From: Chloroflexota bacterium
Lineage (GTDB): Bacteria; Chloroflexota; Limnocylindria; Limnocylindrales; CSP1-4
Length of the DNA: 18,254 nt
Assembly: GCA_013696275.1 (NCBI GenBank)
Contig: JACCYW010000192.1
Span: 1 to 18,254 of the forward strand
Reading direction: 5' to 3'
The notes beneath the pieces are model-generated. The model worked only from the letters and a program-made list of their open reading frames with translations. It made no database searches and was not told the DNA's origin. This document shows positions 1 through 5,545 of the stretch, in pieces. A program made the translations under genes and the position numbers. Position 1 is the stretch's first letter; every line of letters starts with the position of its first letter.

Positions 1-623
1 ACCTCCGAGAGCACATGCGATGAGAAGAAGACCGTGCGCCCCTCCCGGCGGAGACCATCGAGCACGGCATAGAAAGCGCGCTGCATCAACGGATCGAGGC
101 CCTCCGACGGTTCGTCAAGGATGGCCAATTCCGGGTCATGCTGGAGGGCCTGGATGATGCCGATCTTCTGGCGCATGCCGCGCGAGTAGTCGCGCACCGG
201 TCGCCGCAGCGTCGCCGCGGAGAGCTCCAGGCGCTCCACGAGCTCCGCTCGTCGCGGCGCCCCACGCCCATACAGGTCGGCCAGATAGTCGAGCAGCGAC
301 TCGCCCGTCATCGTGTCATACAGGGCGATGCCGCCAGGCAGGTAGCCGACACGGCCGCGGATGGCGACCGAGTCGCTGACCGCGTCGCGGCCCAAGACTT
401 GGGCGTTGCCAGCGCTCGGGTGGAGGAACCCGAGCAGGAGCCTGATGGTCGTACTCTTGCCAGCTCCGTTGGGACCCAGGAACCCGAATATCTCGCCCTC
501 GCGGACCTCGATGGTCAGGTCATCCAGGGCAGCGACAGTGCCGCCCGCCCGGCCCAGTCCGCGGCCGACTCCGTACGTCTTGGAGAGCCCGTGGGTAACG
601 ATGGCGGCCGGACCGCCTATCAC
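1..623 (-). CDS. ABC-2-type exporter ATP-binding subunit (3' end cut by window)
   Basis: This is the ATPase of an ABC exporter: it hydrolyses ATP on the cytoplasmic face to drive a membrane partner that would lie beyond the window start. Reading from a GTG at 623, the protein has Walker A GPNGAGKS at about residues 50-57, the signature YSRGMRQ at about 146-152, Walker B LAILDEPSEGLDP at about 167-179, and the H-loop SSH near 201-203. The variant YSRGMRQ signature and the FGFLGPNGAGKSTTIRLLLG context are typical of the CcmA/ABC-2 drug, antibiotic or polysaccharide exporter group. They are not typical of ECF vitamin importers. About 207 codons are visible, so roughly the last third is missing. 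The start lies 13 nt after the bioY stop, so the two are probably co-transcribed even though the ATPase type does not fit BioY. The GTG start is inferred; no strong SD precedes it. Confidence 0.9.
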   Translation of the reverse strand, partial: MIGGPAAIVTHGLSKTYGVGRGLGRAGGTVAALDDLTIEVREGEIFGFLGPNGAGKSTTIRLLLGFLHPSAGNAQVLGRDAVSDSVAIRGRVGYLPGGIALYDTMTGESLLDYLADLYGRGAPRRAELVERLELSAATLRRPVRDYSRGMRQKIGIIQALQHDPELAILDEPSEGLDPLMQRAFYAVLDGLRREGRTVFFSSHVLSE

Positions 624-633
624 CGAAAGGTGC

Positions 634-1347
634 CTACAGGTCGTGCGAGCGTCGTCGCACCAACCACCAACCGACTGGCAAAAGGCCGGCCGCGACAGCC
701 ACCTTCAGGATGTCGCCCGGGATGAACGGGAAGAGGCCGAAGGTCATGGTCTGCCCGATCGTCAACCCTGCCGAGATGGCCAGCCAGGGCAGGCCGATGA
801 CATAGATGGCCGCGTTCGCCACCAGCAGCGCCGCGGCCGAACCCCGCAACGTCCGATCCCAGCCGTGCTCGGCCAGCGTCCCGCAGATGGACCCTGCGAG
901 CAGGAAGCCGACCAGGTAGCCACCGGTCGCGCCCAACACGATGCGCCCGCCGCTGACCGAAACGATGGTATCCAGGCCGGCCGCATGGGCTCCGGTCGAG
1001 TCGACCGCGAAGACGGGTAGACCCACTACTCCCAGACCGACGTACAGCAGGGACGCTGCCAGGCCGCGCCTGAAGCCGAGCGTGGCGGTCGCGAACAGAA
1101 CGGCGAAGGTCTGCAGCGAGAAGGGCACATACGGGTTGGCCGGCAGATAGATGCCCGGCAGCTGGACCTGCGGGATGGAGAACGAGACGTACGCGCCAGC
1201 GACCATGAACAGGGCCCCGGCCACCACAAGGACGAAGCTTCGCTGCCAAGCCGAGGCTCGCTCGCCGACACGGATGGGGACGAAGAAGTCCCCCAGCGTC
1301 ACGCCATGCTCGAACGGCGGCAGACGGCGCAATCGCGTGGCGAGCAT
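634..1347 (-). CDS. bioY: BioY family biotin transporter (ECF S component)
   Basis: This is a membrane substrate-binding protein for biotin uptake, 237 residues, somewhat longer than usual BioY because of a cytoplasmic N-terminal tail of about 35 residues. The BioY landmarks are visible in order: PFSLQTFAVLFATATLGFRRG, then GLGVVGLPVFA, a GGYLVGFLLAG segment, an ANAAIYVIGLPWL segment, and FGLFPFIPGDILKVAVAAGLL near the C-terminus. About six hydrophobic segments are seen. BioY works with an energising EcfA/EcfT module in ECF transporters, and some solitary BioY proteins are reported to transport alone. No EcfA or EcfT is visible here, and the ABC ATPase just downstream belongs to the exporter class. 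A TAGCAT hexamer lies 8 nt before the ATG and no SD is present, so the transcript may be leaderless. Confidence 0.9.
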   Translation of the reverse strand: MLATRLRRLPPFEHGVTLGDFFVPIRVGERASAWQRSFVLVVAGALFMVAGAYVSFSIPQVQLPGIYLPANPYVPFSLQTFAVLFATATLGFRRGLAASLLYVGLGVVGLPVFAVDSTGAHAAGLDTIVSVSGGRIVLGATGGYLVGFLLAGSICGTLAEHGWDRTLRGSAAALLVANAAIYVIGLPWLAISAGLTIGQTMTFGLFPFIPGDILKVAVAAGLLPVGWWLVRRRSHDL

Positions 1348-1355
1348 CAGCAGCG

Positions 1356-1361
1356 ATGCTA
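1356..1361 (-). promoter_or_regulatory. Putative -10 element TAGCAT for bioY
   Basis: The minus strand reads TGC-TAGCAT, an extended -10-like element, with 8 nt between the hexamer and the bioY ATG. There is no SD in that gap, so transcription would begin at or next to the start codon. No convincing -35 box was seen. The same hexamer recurs before other genes in the window. Confidence 0.45.
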
Positions 1362-1396
1362 GCAGCCCACGACTCCCCGCGAGGCACGGCCTCGGG

Positions 1397-1402
1397 TACG
1401 AT
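1397..1402 (+). promoter_or_regulatory. Putative -10 element TACGAT for tRNA-His
   Basis: TACGAT ends 10 nt before the first base of the tRNA, a sensible distance for a start site a few bases upstream of the mature 5' end. It fits the TANNNT pattern used elsewhere in the window. No clear -35 box was found. Confidence 0.35.
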
Positions 1403-1412
1403 GATCGCTCGC

Positions 1413-1489
1413 GGTGGCCTTAGCTCAACCGGCAGAGCATCGGAATGTGGATCCGAAGGTTACGGGTTCGACCCCCGTAGGCCACCCCA
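1413..1489 (+). tRNA. tRNA-His (GTG anticodon)
   Basis: The full cloverleaf can be folded by hand. The 7-bp acceptor is GTGGCCT (1414-1420) with AGGCCAC (1479-1485). The D-arm is GCTC/GAGC (1423-1426, 1435-1438). The anticodon stem is TCGGA/TCCGA with loop ATGTGGA and anticodon GTG at 1447-1449. The variable loop is AGGTT, and the T-arm is ACGGG/CCCGT with TTC at its head. The extra 5' G at 1413 opposite a discriminator C at 1486 is the identity signature of tRNA-His. CCA is encoded at 1487-1489. The gene stands alone and is divergent from bioY. Confidence 0.97.
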
Positions 1490-1490
1490 T

Positions 1491-1537
1491 CGTTTCGCTC
1501 TCATCAAGCACGAAACGGGCGTCCCATAGGAACGCCC
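1491..1537. terminator. Two adjacent hairpins downstream of tRNA-His
   Basis: CGTTTCG (1491-1497) pairs with CGAAACG (1511-1517), and GGGCGT (1517-1522) pairs with ACGCCC (1532-1537). The two share one base, so they are alternatives or stack closely. They lie between the convergent tRNA-His and YeaQ-like genes, where a terminator is expected. No T-tract follows on either strand, so intrinsic termination is uncertain; they may be processing or Rho-assisted signals. Confidence 0.4.
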
Positions 1538-1557
1538 TGTCGCGGGGCGCGCGCTCC

Positions 1558-1833
1558 TCAGCGGCGGCGTCCGCCGGACGGCGCGATGATGGCCAGCAGG
1601 AAGCGAACGATGACCGCGCCGACGAAGGCGACGGCGACGGCGGCGATGAAGCCGACGGTCTGGTTGACATCGAAGAACTCGCGGGCGATGTATCCGCCCA
1701 GTAGACCGCCCAGGATCCCGATGAGGATGTTGGGCAGGCAGCCCCTGGCCGTGCGATCACCGAACACGAAGCCTGACAACGCGCCGGCGATGAGTCCGAC
1801 GATGATCCAGCCGACCAGATCCATCTGGGGCAC
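1558..1833 (-). CDS. GlsB/YeaQ/YmgE family small membrane protein
   Basis: This 91-residue protein belongs to the transglycosylase-associated/YeaQ family of small hydrophobic membrane proteins, often linked to general stress; the biochemical function is unknown. Three hydrophobic helices are visible: WIIVGLIAGALSGFVFG (residues 9-25), LPNILIGILGGLLGGYIA (33-50) and TVGFIAAVAVAFVGAVIVRFLLAII (59-83). The glycine-rich pattern and the ARGCLPNILIGILGG stretch are diagnostic of the family. The C-terminus is a short basic tail. The GTG at 1833 is chosen because an AAGGAGG at 1841-1847 sits 7 nt upstream; the ATG nine bases later would be too far from it. This is one of the few genes in the window with a strong SD. 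It is a single gene, convergent with tRNA-His. Confidence 0.88.
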   Translation of the reverse strand: MPQMDLVGWIIVGLIAGALSGFVFGDRTARGCLPNILIGILGGLLGGYIAREFFDVNQTVGFIAAVAVAFVGAVIVRFLLAIIAPSGGRRR

Positions 1834-1840
1834 CGCTCCA

Positions 1841-1860
1841 CCTCCTTCATCCGAACCCTA
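1841..1860 (-). promoter_or_regulatory. Strong SD and possible -10 of the YeaQ-like gene
   Basis: AAGGAGG (1841-1847) is a near-perfect anti-16S match 7 nt before the GTG start. A TAGGGT hexamer (1855-1860 on the minus strand) could be the -10 of a short-leader transcript. The SD is clear; the -10 is weak. Confidence 0.45.
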
Positions 1861-1963
1861 GCAGGCCAGTAGCCCTGATGGACCGCTGCCCGGTTCGATG
1901 CTTCCGTGGACGGCACGTCCGCGCTGATGGGCGGCTGGAGGATCGAGCCCCGGTCACCCGTGT

Positions 1964-3579
1964 TCACCGTCCGCCTGCGCAGCCTGGCTTGCGGTCTCCA
2001 GCGGGAGCCGACGGGCCGCCGCGCGCAGCGCTTCGAGCGGAAGCGATGCGGAGGCTCGAACCGCCGTTACGCTTGGCCACGTACATCGCCGCGTCAGCCG
2101 CGGCCAGTAGCTCGGCCGGGGTCCGGCCATCGGTCGGGTAGATGGCCAGTCCGGCGCTGGCGCCCACCTGGACCCCACTCCTGTCCGACATCTGATGGCA
2201 GTGGCCCTGAACACCTTCGATCACGCGCCGGGCGACAGCCCTGGCCTGCCGCGCGTCCGTATCTGGCATCAGCACCACGAACTCATCGCCTCCATATCTC
2301 GCCACGATGTCGCTCTCGCGCACCGCCAGCCGCAGCTCATTCGATATCGCCGCCAGGACCCTGTCACCGTCGCCATGCCCGTAGCGATCGTTGACACTCT
2401 CGAAGCCATCGAGGTCGATCATCAGCAGACTGAACGGGGCGTCGGTGCGGGCGGAGCGAGCCGTCTCCTGCTGGAGTCTCTCCTGAAGGTATCGGTGGTT
2501 GTTGACGCCGGTCACCTGGTCTACATCCGCCACCCGGCGCAACTGATGGACCAGTCGGACGTTCTCCAGCACAGGCCCGGCGAGGTTGGCCATGGTTCGG
2601 TAGCCATCGAGTTCGTCGGCGCTAAGGGCACGCGCTGCCCTGGTCCAGGCCAGCTCGACGAGGCCGACCGTCCGGCCACCCGCCAGCAGGGGCAGGAGGA
2701 GCGTACGTGTGCCGGGGATACGAAGCACTCGAGCCACACGCGCTTCGGGACGGTTGGTCGCCTGGATGACTTGCGACTGGGCCTCGCGCAGGACCTGACG
2801 GGTGATGGGCGACGCGAGGACGTCAAAGTGGGTCTCGGCCACCTCCACACCGTGGGAGCCGATGCTGCGCAGCTCCGCGGTCGCCTCGTCCCAGCGCGAG
2901 ATCACGCAACCGTCAGCACCGGCGGCGCGGGCGAGCTTCTGAGCGAGCAGTGCTGCCAGCGTCGGCTCGTCGTCGGCTTGGGCGTAGCTGCGACTGATGT
3001 CCAGCATCGCGTTCAGCTCGCAGACCATGCGCTCGCGACTGGCCAGCAGCCGCGCGTTCTCGAGCGCCACGGCCGCCTGGTCTGAGAGGATCTGGACGAC
3101 GCGCAGATCGTCCCCGTCGAAGCGATCCACGCCCAGCTTGGAGAGGGCGATGACACCGGTCACCTGACCCTGGTCACGGAGAGGGACCAGCAGCATCGAC
3201 TCTTGGACCACATCGGGCGTGCCCGGTACATCAAGGGTCCGCGGATCGCGACTTGCATCGGCCACGATTAGCGGCTCACCGTGCTGCACGACCCACCCGG
3301 TCAAGCCCTCCCCACCCGGACGCGAAGGCCGTCAGCGGTCTCTCCAGCGTACTCGGGCCGCTCGCTGCGGAAGGCGATCGGCTCCAGCGTCACGCTGTCG
3401 TCGGCGATGACATAGACGCGCGAGTTGTCGTAGTCGATGACCTGGCGCGTTTCGACGCAGATGGCCGTGGCGACCTCCTCGAGGGTGCCCAGTCGCGTCA
3501 ACTGGGCACTCACGCGCTGGATGGCCTCCAGCCGCCGGGTCCAGATCGTGGAGCGCGGCTGGAGCCCGAGCGCAGTCAC
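1964..3579 (-). CDS. GAF-GAF-GGDEF diguanylate cyclase, interrupted by one frameshift
   Basis: The predicted enzyme makes c-di-GMP from two GTP and is controlled by two N-terminal GAF sensor domains in the cytoplasm. The N-terminal part (3301-3579) ends at TGA in the middle of a GAF domain, and the rest (to 1964) is one frame away. Restoring one G in the G4 run at 3310-3313 gives a continuous 538-residue protein with a normal GAF junction (VRVGEGLTGWVV). GAF1 spans about residues 20-180 and GAF2 about 205-345, followed by DQVTGVNNHRYL and the GGDEF domain. The catalytic motif is YGGDEFVVLMP (GGDEF near residues 430-434). An RxxD I-site (RESD) sits five residues upstream of GGDEF, so product inhibition is likely. 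The GTG start at 3579 overlaps the upstream stop as GTGA, which suggests translational coupling. The break may be a sequencing error, a recent mutation, or recoding. Confidence 0.82.
3310..3313 (-). other. G4 run at the frameshift of the diguanylate cyclase gene
   Basis: On the minus strand the codons read GTG GGG AGG GCT TGA. A -1 shift on GGG, which can re-pair perfectly with the overlapping GGG formed by the last G of GTG plus GG, gives GAG GGC TTG ACC and rejoins the GAF domain exactly. A lost G in the run gives the same result. Confidence 0.6.
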
Positions 3580-3897
3580 ATCACGGCCAGTTGTCGAACG
3601 TACACGCGAGCAAGGGCACGGTCGGCCAGGGAGGATCCCTCATCACCCTGGCGTCGAAGCACCAGGACGCCACCGTGAGCGTCCGGGACGCTCACCATCA
3701 AGGGTGCTCGCTCGTCCGAGGCGGCCGTCCTTCGCTTCCTCAGTCCGCGTCGCGCTGAGCTGGCGGGCACGGTCCGTGCCACAGACTGGGAGTACGCCTT
3801 CACCGTCGTCGAGCAAGAGCTCAGCGCCGCCATCCGCGCCAGTGGCAGAGACGATGGTCTCGAGCAGTGGTCCGATACCGCCGCCCTTACCCTCCAT
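3576..3897 (-). pseudogene. Small stand-alone GAF-domain protein, apparent frameshift near 3700
   Basis: The first part, from an ATG at 3897, reads like the start of a GAF domain (LLETIVSATGADGGAELLLDD). The last part, in another frame and ending at 3576, reads like a GAF end (LMVSVPDAHGGVLVLRRQ, then ADRALARVYVRQLAVM). Skipping one base near 3695-3705 joins them into about 106 residues, a complete small GAF domain. Without the correction, the first frame would stop at 3643 after 84 residues with a Gly/Arg/Pro-rich tail. The ATG overlaps the end of the DUF5317 gene by 11 nt, and the stop overlaps the start of the cyclase as GTGA, so this lies in a tightly coupled operon. It could provide a ligand or partner for the cyclase; that is inference. 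A start at a TTG (3923) in the second frame is possible, but its N-terminus looks non-native. Confidence 0.55.
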
Positions 3898-4492
3898 CGG
3901 CTATCACGCGTGGCACTCTCCAAGTCACGGATCGCCTAGATGTGATGCTCGTAGCTGGTGTGGTCTGGCGCATCGTCCGCACCAGGAAGACCACGGCACC
4001 CAGTCCGATGAGCAGGTCGCCGATGCTGAAGACGTTGGCCAGCGGGAGAGGACGGGGAAAGACCATCGTGTCGCCGAGGAATGGCAGGGCGGTCCCCGCC
4101 CCAGCCAGAGCCGAGTTGGTGAACGAGTCAACGCCTATCACCGGCCGGCCGGTGAGGGCCACCACTGCCGCCGGATCAGCCGGCATCTGGCCTCCATTGG
4201 CGACTATCGCGGCAAGGTTGAACAACGCGCCAGCACTGATGACGGACATCCCCGCAGCCGAGATGTTGCGCACTATGACAAGCAGCACGACCGCTGTCGA
4301 CGCGACATAGAGCCCCGGGCCGGCATGGCCCACCTGGCTCGCGAGTGGCTCGGAGAACAGCGCCAGCTGGAACAGGAGACCGGTCACGGCGACCGGCCCC
4401 CACTGGAACCGGGCGTTGGCCAATGGGGCGATCCGGCCACCGGCAAGGAGCCCCACCAGAAGGCCGAGAGGGATGGCGTAGAGAAGTAGCAT
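3887..4492 (-). CDS. DUF5317 family membrane protein
   Basis: This 201-residue integral membrane protein matches the DUF5317 pattern; its function is not established. Hydrophobic segments are seen at about residues 1-19 (LLLYAIPLGLLVGLLAGG), 32-52, 58-77, 81-100 and 153-173. Family-like features are the ANGGQMPADPAA motif after the fourth segment, a loop with LGDTMVFPRPLPLANVFSIGD, and a final helix. The operon order is microprotein, DUF5317, GAF, GAF-GAF-GGDEF, with overlaps between the last three, which links it to c-di-GMP signalling. No SD lies at a normal distance: a GGAGG is found about 16 nt upstream, and a perfect 12-bp inverted repeat lies just beyond. The C-terminal tail after the last helix is polar, and the final codons carry the ATG of the next gene. 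Confidence 0.78.
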   Translation of the reverse strand: MLLLYAIPLGLLVGLLAGGRIAPLANARFQWGPVAVTGLLFQLALFSEPLASQVGHAGPGLYVASTAVVLLVIVRNISAAGMSVISAGALFNLAAIVANGGQMPADPAAVVALTGRPVIGVDSFTNSALAGAGTALPFLGDTMVFPRPLPLANVFSIGDLLIGLGAVVFLVRTMRQTTPATSITSRRSVTWRVPRVIADGG

Positions 4493-4522
4493 CGGTCGCG
4501 TTCGACGACCTCCGGACGATAG

Positions 4523-4551
4523 GAACGGCGCGCCGCGATGGCGCGCCGTTC
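4523..4551. repeat. Perfect 12-bp inverted repeat between microprotein and DUF5317 genes
   Basis: GAACGGCGCGCC (4523-4534) and GGCGCGCCGTTC (4540-4551) are perfect complements with a 5-nt loop. The hairpin is very stable and lies in the 120-nt gap between the microprotein stop and the DUF5317 start. No T-tract follows, so it is not a classical terminator. It could tune downstream expression, protect the RNA, or be a protein-binding palindrome. Confidence 0.75.
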
Positions 4552-4612
4552 GAAAGATCGATGGCGGCTCGAGGGATGGCCGGTCAGGCCACCCCTCTGG
4601 GGCTGCCGCTGA

Positions 4613-4702
4613 CTAGAGGTTCCACCGGAAAGGTGCCGCCACGACCAGGACGAACGAGGCCAGGACTGACAGCCGGAACGCGAGCGAAGCAAATCGAGAC
4701 AT
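4613..4702 (-). CDS. 29-residue single-helix membrane microprotein
   Basis: This small ORF starts at ATG 4702 and stops at TAG 4613-4615. It has a very good SD: AGGGAGA lies 6 nt upstream of the ATG, better than that of nearly all larger genes here. The peptide begins MSRF, has a hydrophobic helix of about 18-20 residues (FRLSVLASFVLVVAAP, positions 9-24), and ends FRWNL. A positive N-terminus and a single helix suggest an inner-membrane peptide. It is the first gene of the putative operon with DUF5317 and the GAF/GGDEF genes, so it may be a partner of DUF5317 or a leader peptide whose translation affects the hairpin at 4523-4551. I know of no named family; the coding call rests on SD strength, helix composition and position. 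Confidence 0.6.
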   Translation of the reverse strand: MSRFASLAFRLSVLASFVLVVAAPFRWNL

Positions 4703-4767
4703 GTGACGTCTCCCTTGGGCTCTTGGGCTTGGGGCCCGCAGGCATCGAACCGCTCGGAGGGCTCGGG

Positions 4768-4784
4768 GCCGGGTCCATCCCGGC
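4768..4784 (-). promoter_or_regulatory. 5' leader hairpin of the microprotein/DUF5317 operon
   Basis: On the minus strand GCCGGG-ATGGA-CCCGGC forms a perfect 6-bp stem. With the putative -10 at 4792-4797 the transcript would begin about at this hairpin, giving a leader of about 80 nt before the microprotein ATG. No known riboswitch class was recognised. Confidence 0.4.
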
Positions 4785-4791
4785 ACCGCCG

Positions 4792-4797
4792 ATGCTA
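4792..4797 (-). promoter_or_regulatory. Putative -10 element TAGCAT for the microprotein/DUF5317 operon
   Basis: This is the same TAGCAT hexamer as before bioY, glgC and the adenosine deaminase gene. Here it lies about 90 nt upstream of the first ATG, so this transcript would have a real leader and use the strong SD. No clear -35 box was seen. Confidence 0.4.
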
Positions 4798-4870
4798 GGA
4801 CTCGCAGTCCGGCTCGGCCTATGGCACTGAGGTACTAGCGCGGCCGGGAGTTGGATGCACGCCGCGACGC

Positions 4871-4910
4871 GCGGTCTTGTGCGGTCTTGTGCGGTCTTGT
4901 GAGGTCTTGT
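4871..4910. repeat. Four tandem copies of a 10-bp repeat (GCGGTCTTGT)
   Basis: Three identical copies of GCGGTCTTGT (4871-4900) are followed by one with a single change, GAGGTCTTGT (4901-4910). They occupy the intergenic region between the divergent microprotein operon and the Nudix gene. A 10-bp period places each copy on the same face of the helix, as in iterated protein-binding sites. It may equally be a simple slippage repeat. Confidence 0.9.
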
Positions 4911-4937
4911 CCAGACGGGAGCGTTAGCGGGCGATGC

Positions 4938-4943
4938 CATACT
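4938..4943 (+). promoter_or_regulatory. Putative -10 element CATACT for the Nudix gene
   Basis: CATACT ends 7 nt before the GTG start of the Nudix gene. It matches TATAAT at A2 and T6, the two most conserved bases. The gap has no SD, consistent with a leaderless transcript. Confidence 0.35.
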
Positions 4944-4950
4944 CGGTGGC

Positions 4951-5532
4951 GTGGATGACGCGGAGCTCATCGAGACGAGCATCGGCTCGCAGCTCATCCA
5001 CCGCGGTGGCTACCTCACGTTCCGCGTCGACACGGTCGTTGATGCGCTGGGCAAAGAGCATCACCGAGATGTCGTCGAGCACCCGGGAGCGGTCGCCATC
5101 GTGGCCCTGGTCGGACCGGATGTGCTGCTGGTGCGCCAGTTCCGAACCCCGGTCGGGCGGATCTGCCTCGAGATACCGGCCGGCACACTCGACCGCCAGG
5201 CCGACGGGTCGGTAGAGGATCCCAGCCTGGCTGCGCCACGGGAACTGGCTGAGGAGACCGGTCACCGCGCCGGCGTGTGGCGGCTGCTCGGCCGCTTCTA
5301 CACCGCACCGGGATTCGCTGACGAGGAGATGCACCTCTTCCTGGCGACCGAGCTGGAAGCCATACCCGGCTATGCCGGGCCGGACACGGATGAGCGACTT
5401 CATGCCCTCCGGGTACCCTGGCGACGAGCTGTCGAGATGGCCGAGGAGGGCCTCATCGACGATGCCAAGTCGCTGGTCGGCCTCTTCTGGCTGGCGCGAC
5501 TGGTCGAGCGCGGAGAGATACTCCCGGTCTGA
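4951..5532 (+). CDS. Nudix hydrolase, ADP-ribose pyrophosphatase-like
   Basis: The predicted enzyme hydrolyses nucleoside diphosphate sugars, most likely ADP-ribose to AMP and ribose-5-phosphate, in the cytoplasm with Mg2+. The 193-residue length fits the NudF/ADPRase group. An LEIPAGTLD segment (residues 73-81) leads into the Nudix box, whose second half, E89-x7-R97-E98-L-x-E101-E102-x-G104, is intact. The loop between the first glycine (G78) and E89 is about five residues longer than the canonical GX5E spacing (TLDRQADGSVE). A typical YTAPGFADEEMHLF stretch follows, as in ADP-ribose hydrolases. The GTG start at 4951 is chosen because there is no better upstream start and the N-terminus aligns with the family. 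The gene is convergent with the decapeptide-repeat protein gene, with 13 nt between stops. ADP-glucose or NAD-derived ADP-ribose are possible substrates, given glgC and the NAD-salvage gene nearby; this is inference. Confidence 0.88.
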   Translation: MDDAELIETSIGSQLIHRGGYLTFRVDTVVDALGKEHHRDVVEHPGAVAIVALVGPDVLLVRQFRTPVGRICLEIPAGTLDRQADGSVEDPSLAAPRELAEETGHRAGVWRLLGRFYTAPGFADEEMHLFLATELEAIPGYAGPDTDERLHALRVPWRRAVEMAEEGLIDDAKSLVGLFWLARLVERGEILPV

Positions 5533-5545
5533 TCGACGGCCAGCC

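Noticed and set aside
4703..4797. A c-di-GMP (GEMM) riboswitch in front of the DUF5317/GGDEF operon
   Set aside because: The leader lacks the conserved GEMM core sequences I know, so only an unclassified structured leader is reported.
4871..4910. Tandem 10-bp repeats as a CRISPR array
   Set aside because: The units are directly adjacent, with no spacers, and no cas genes are present.
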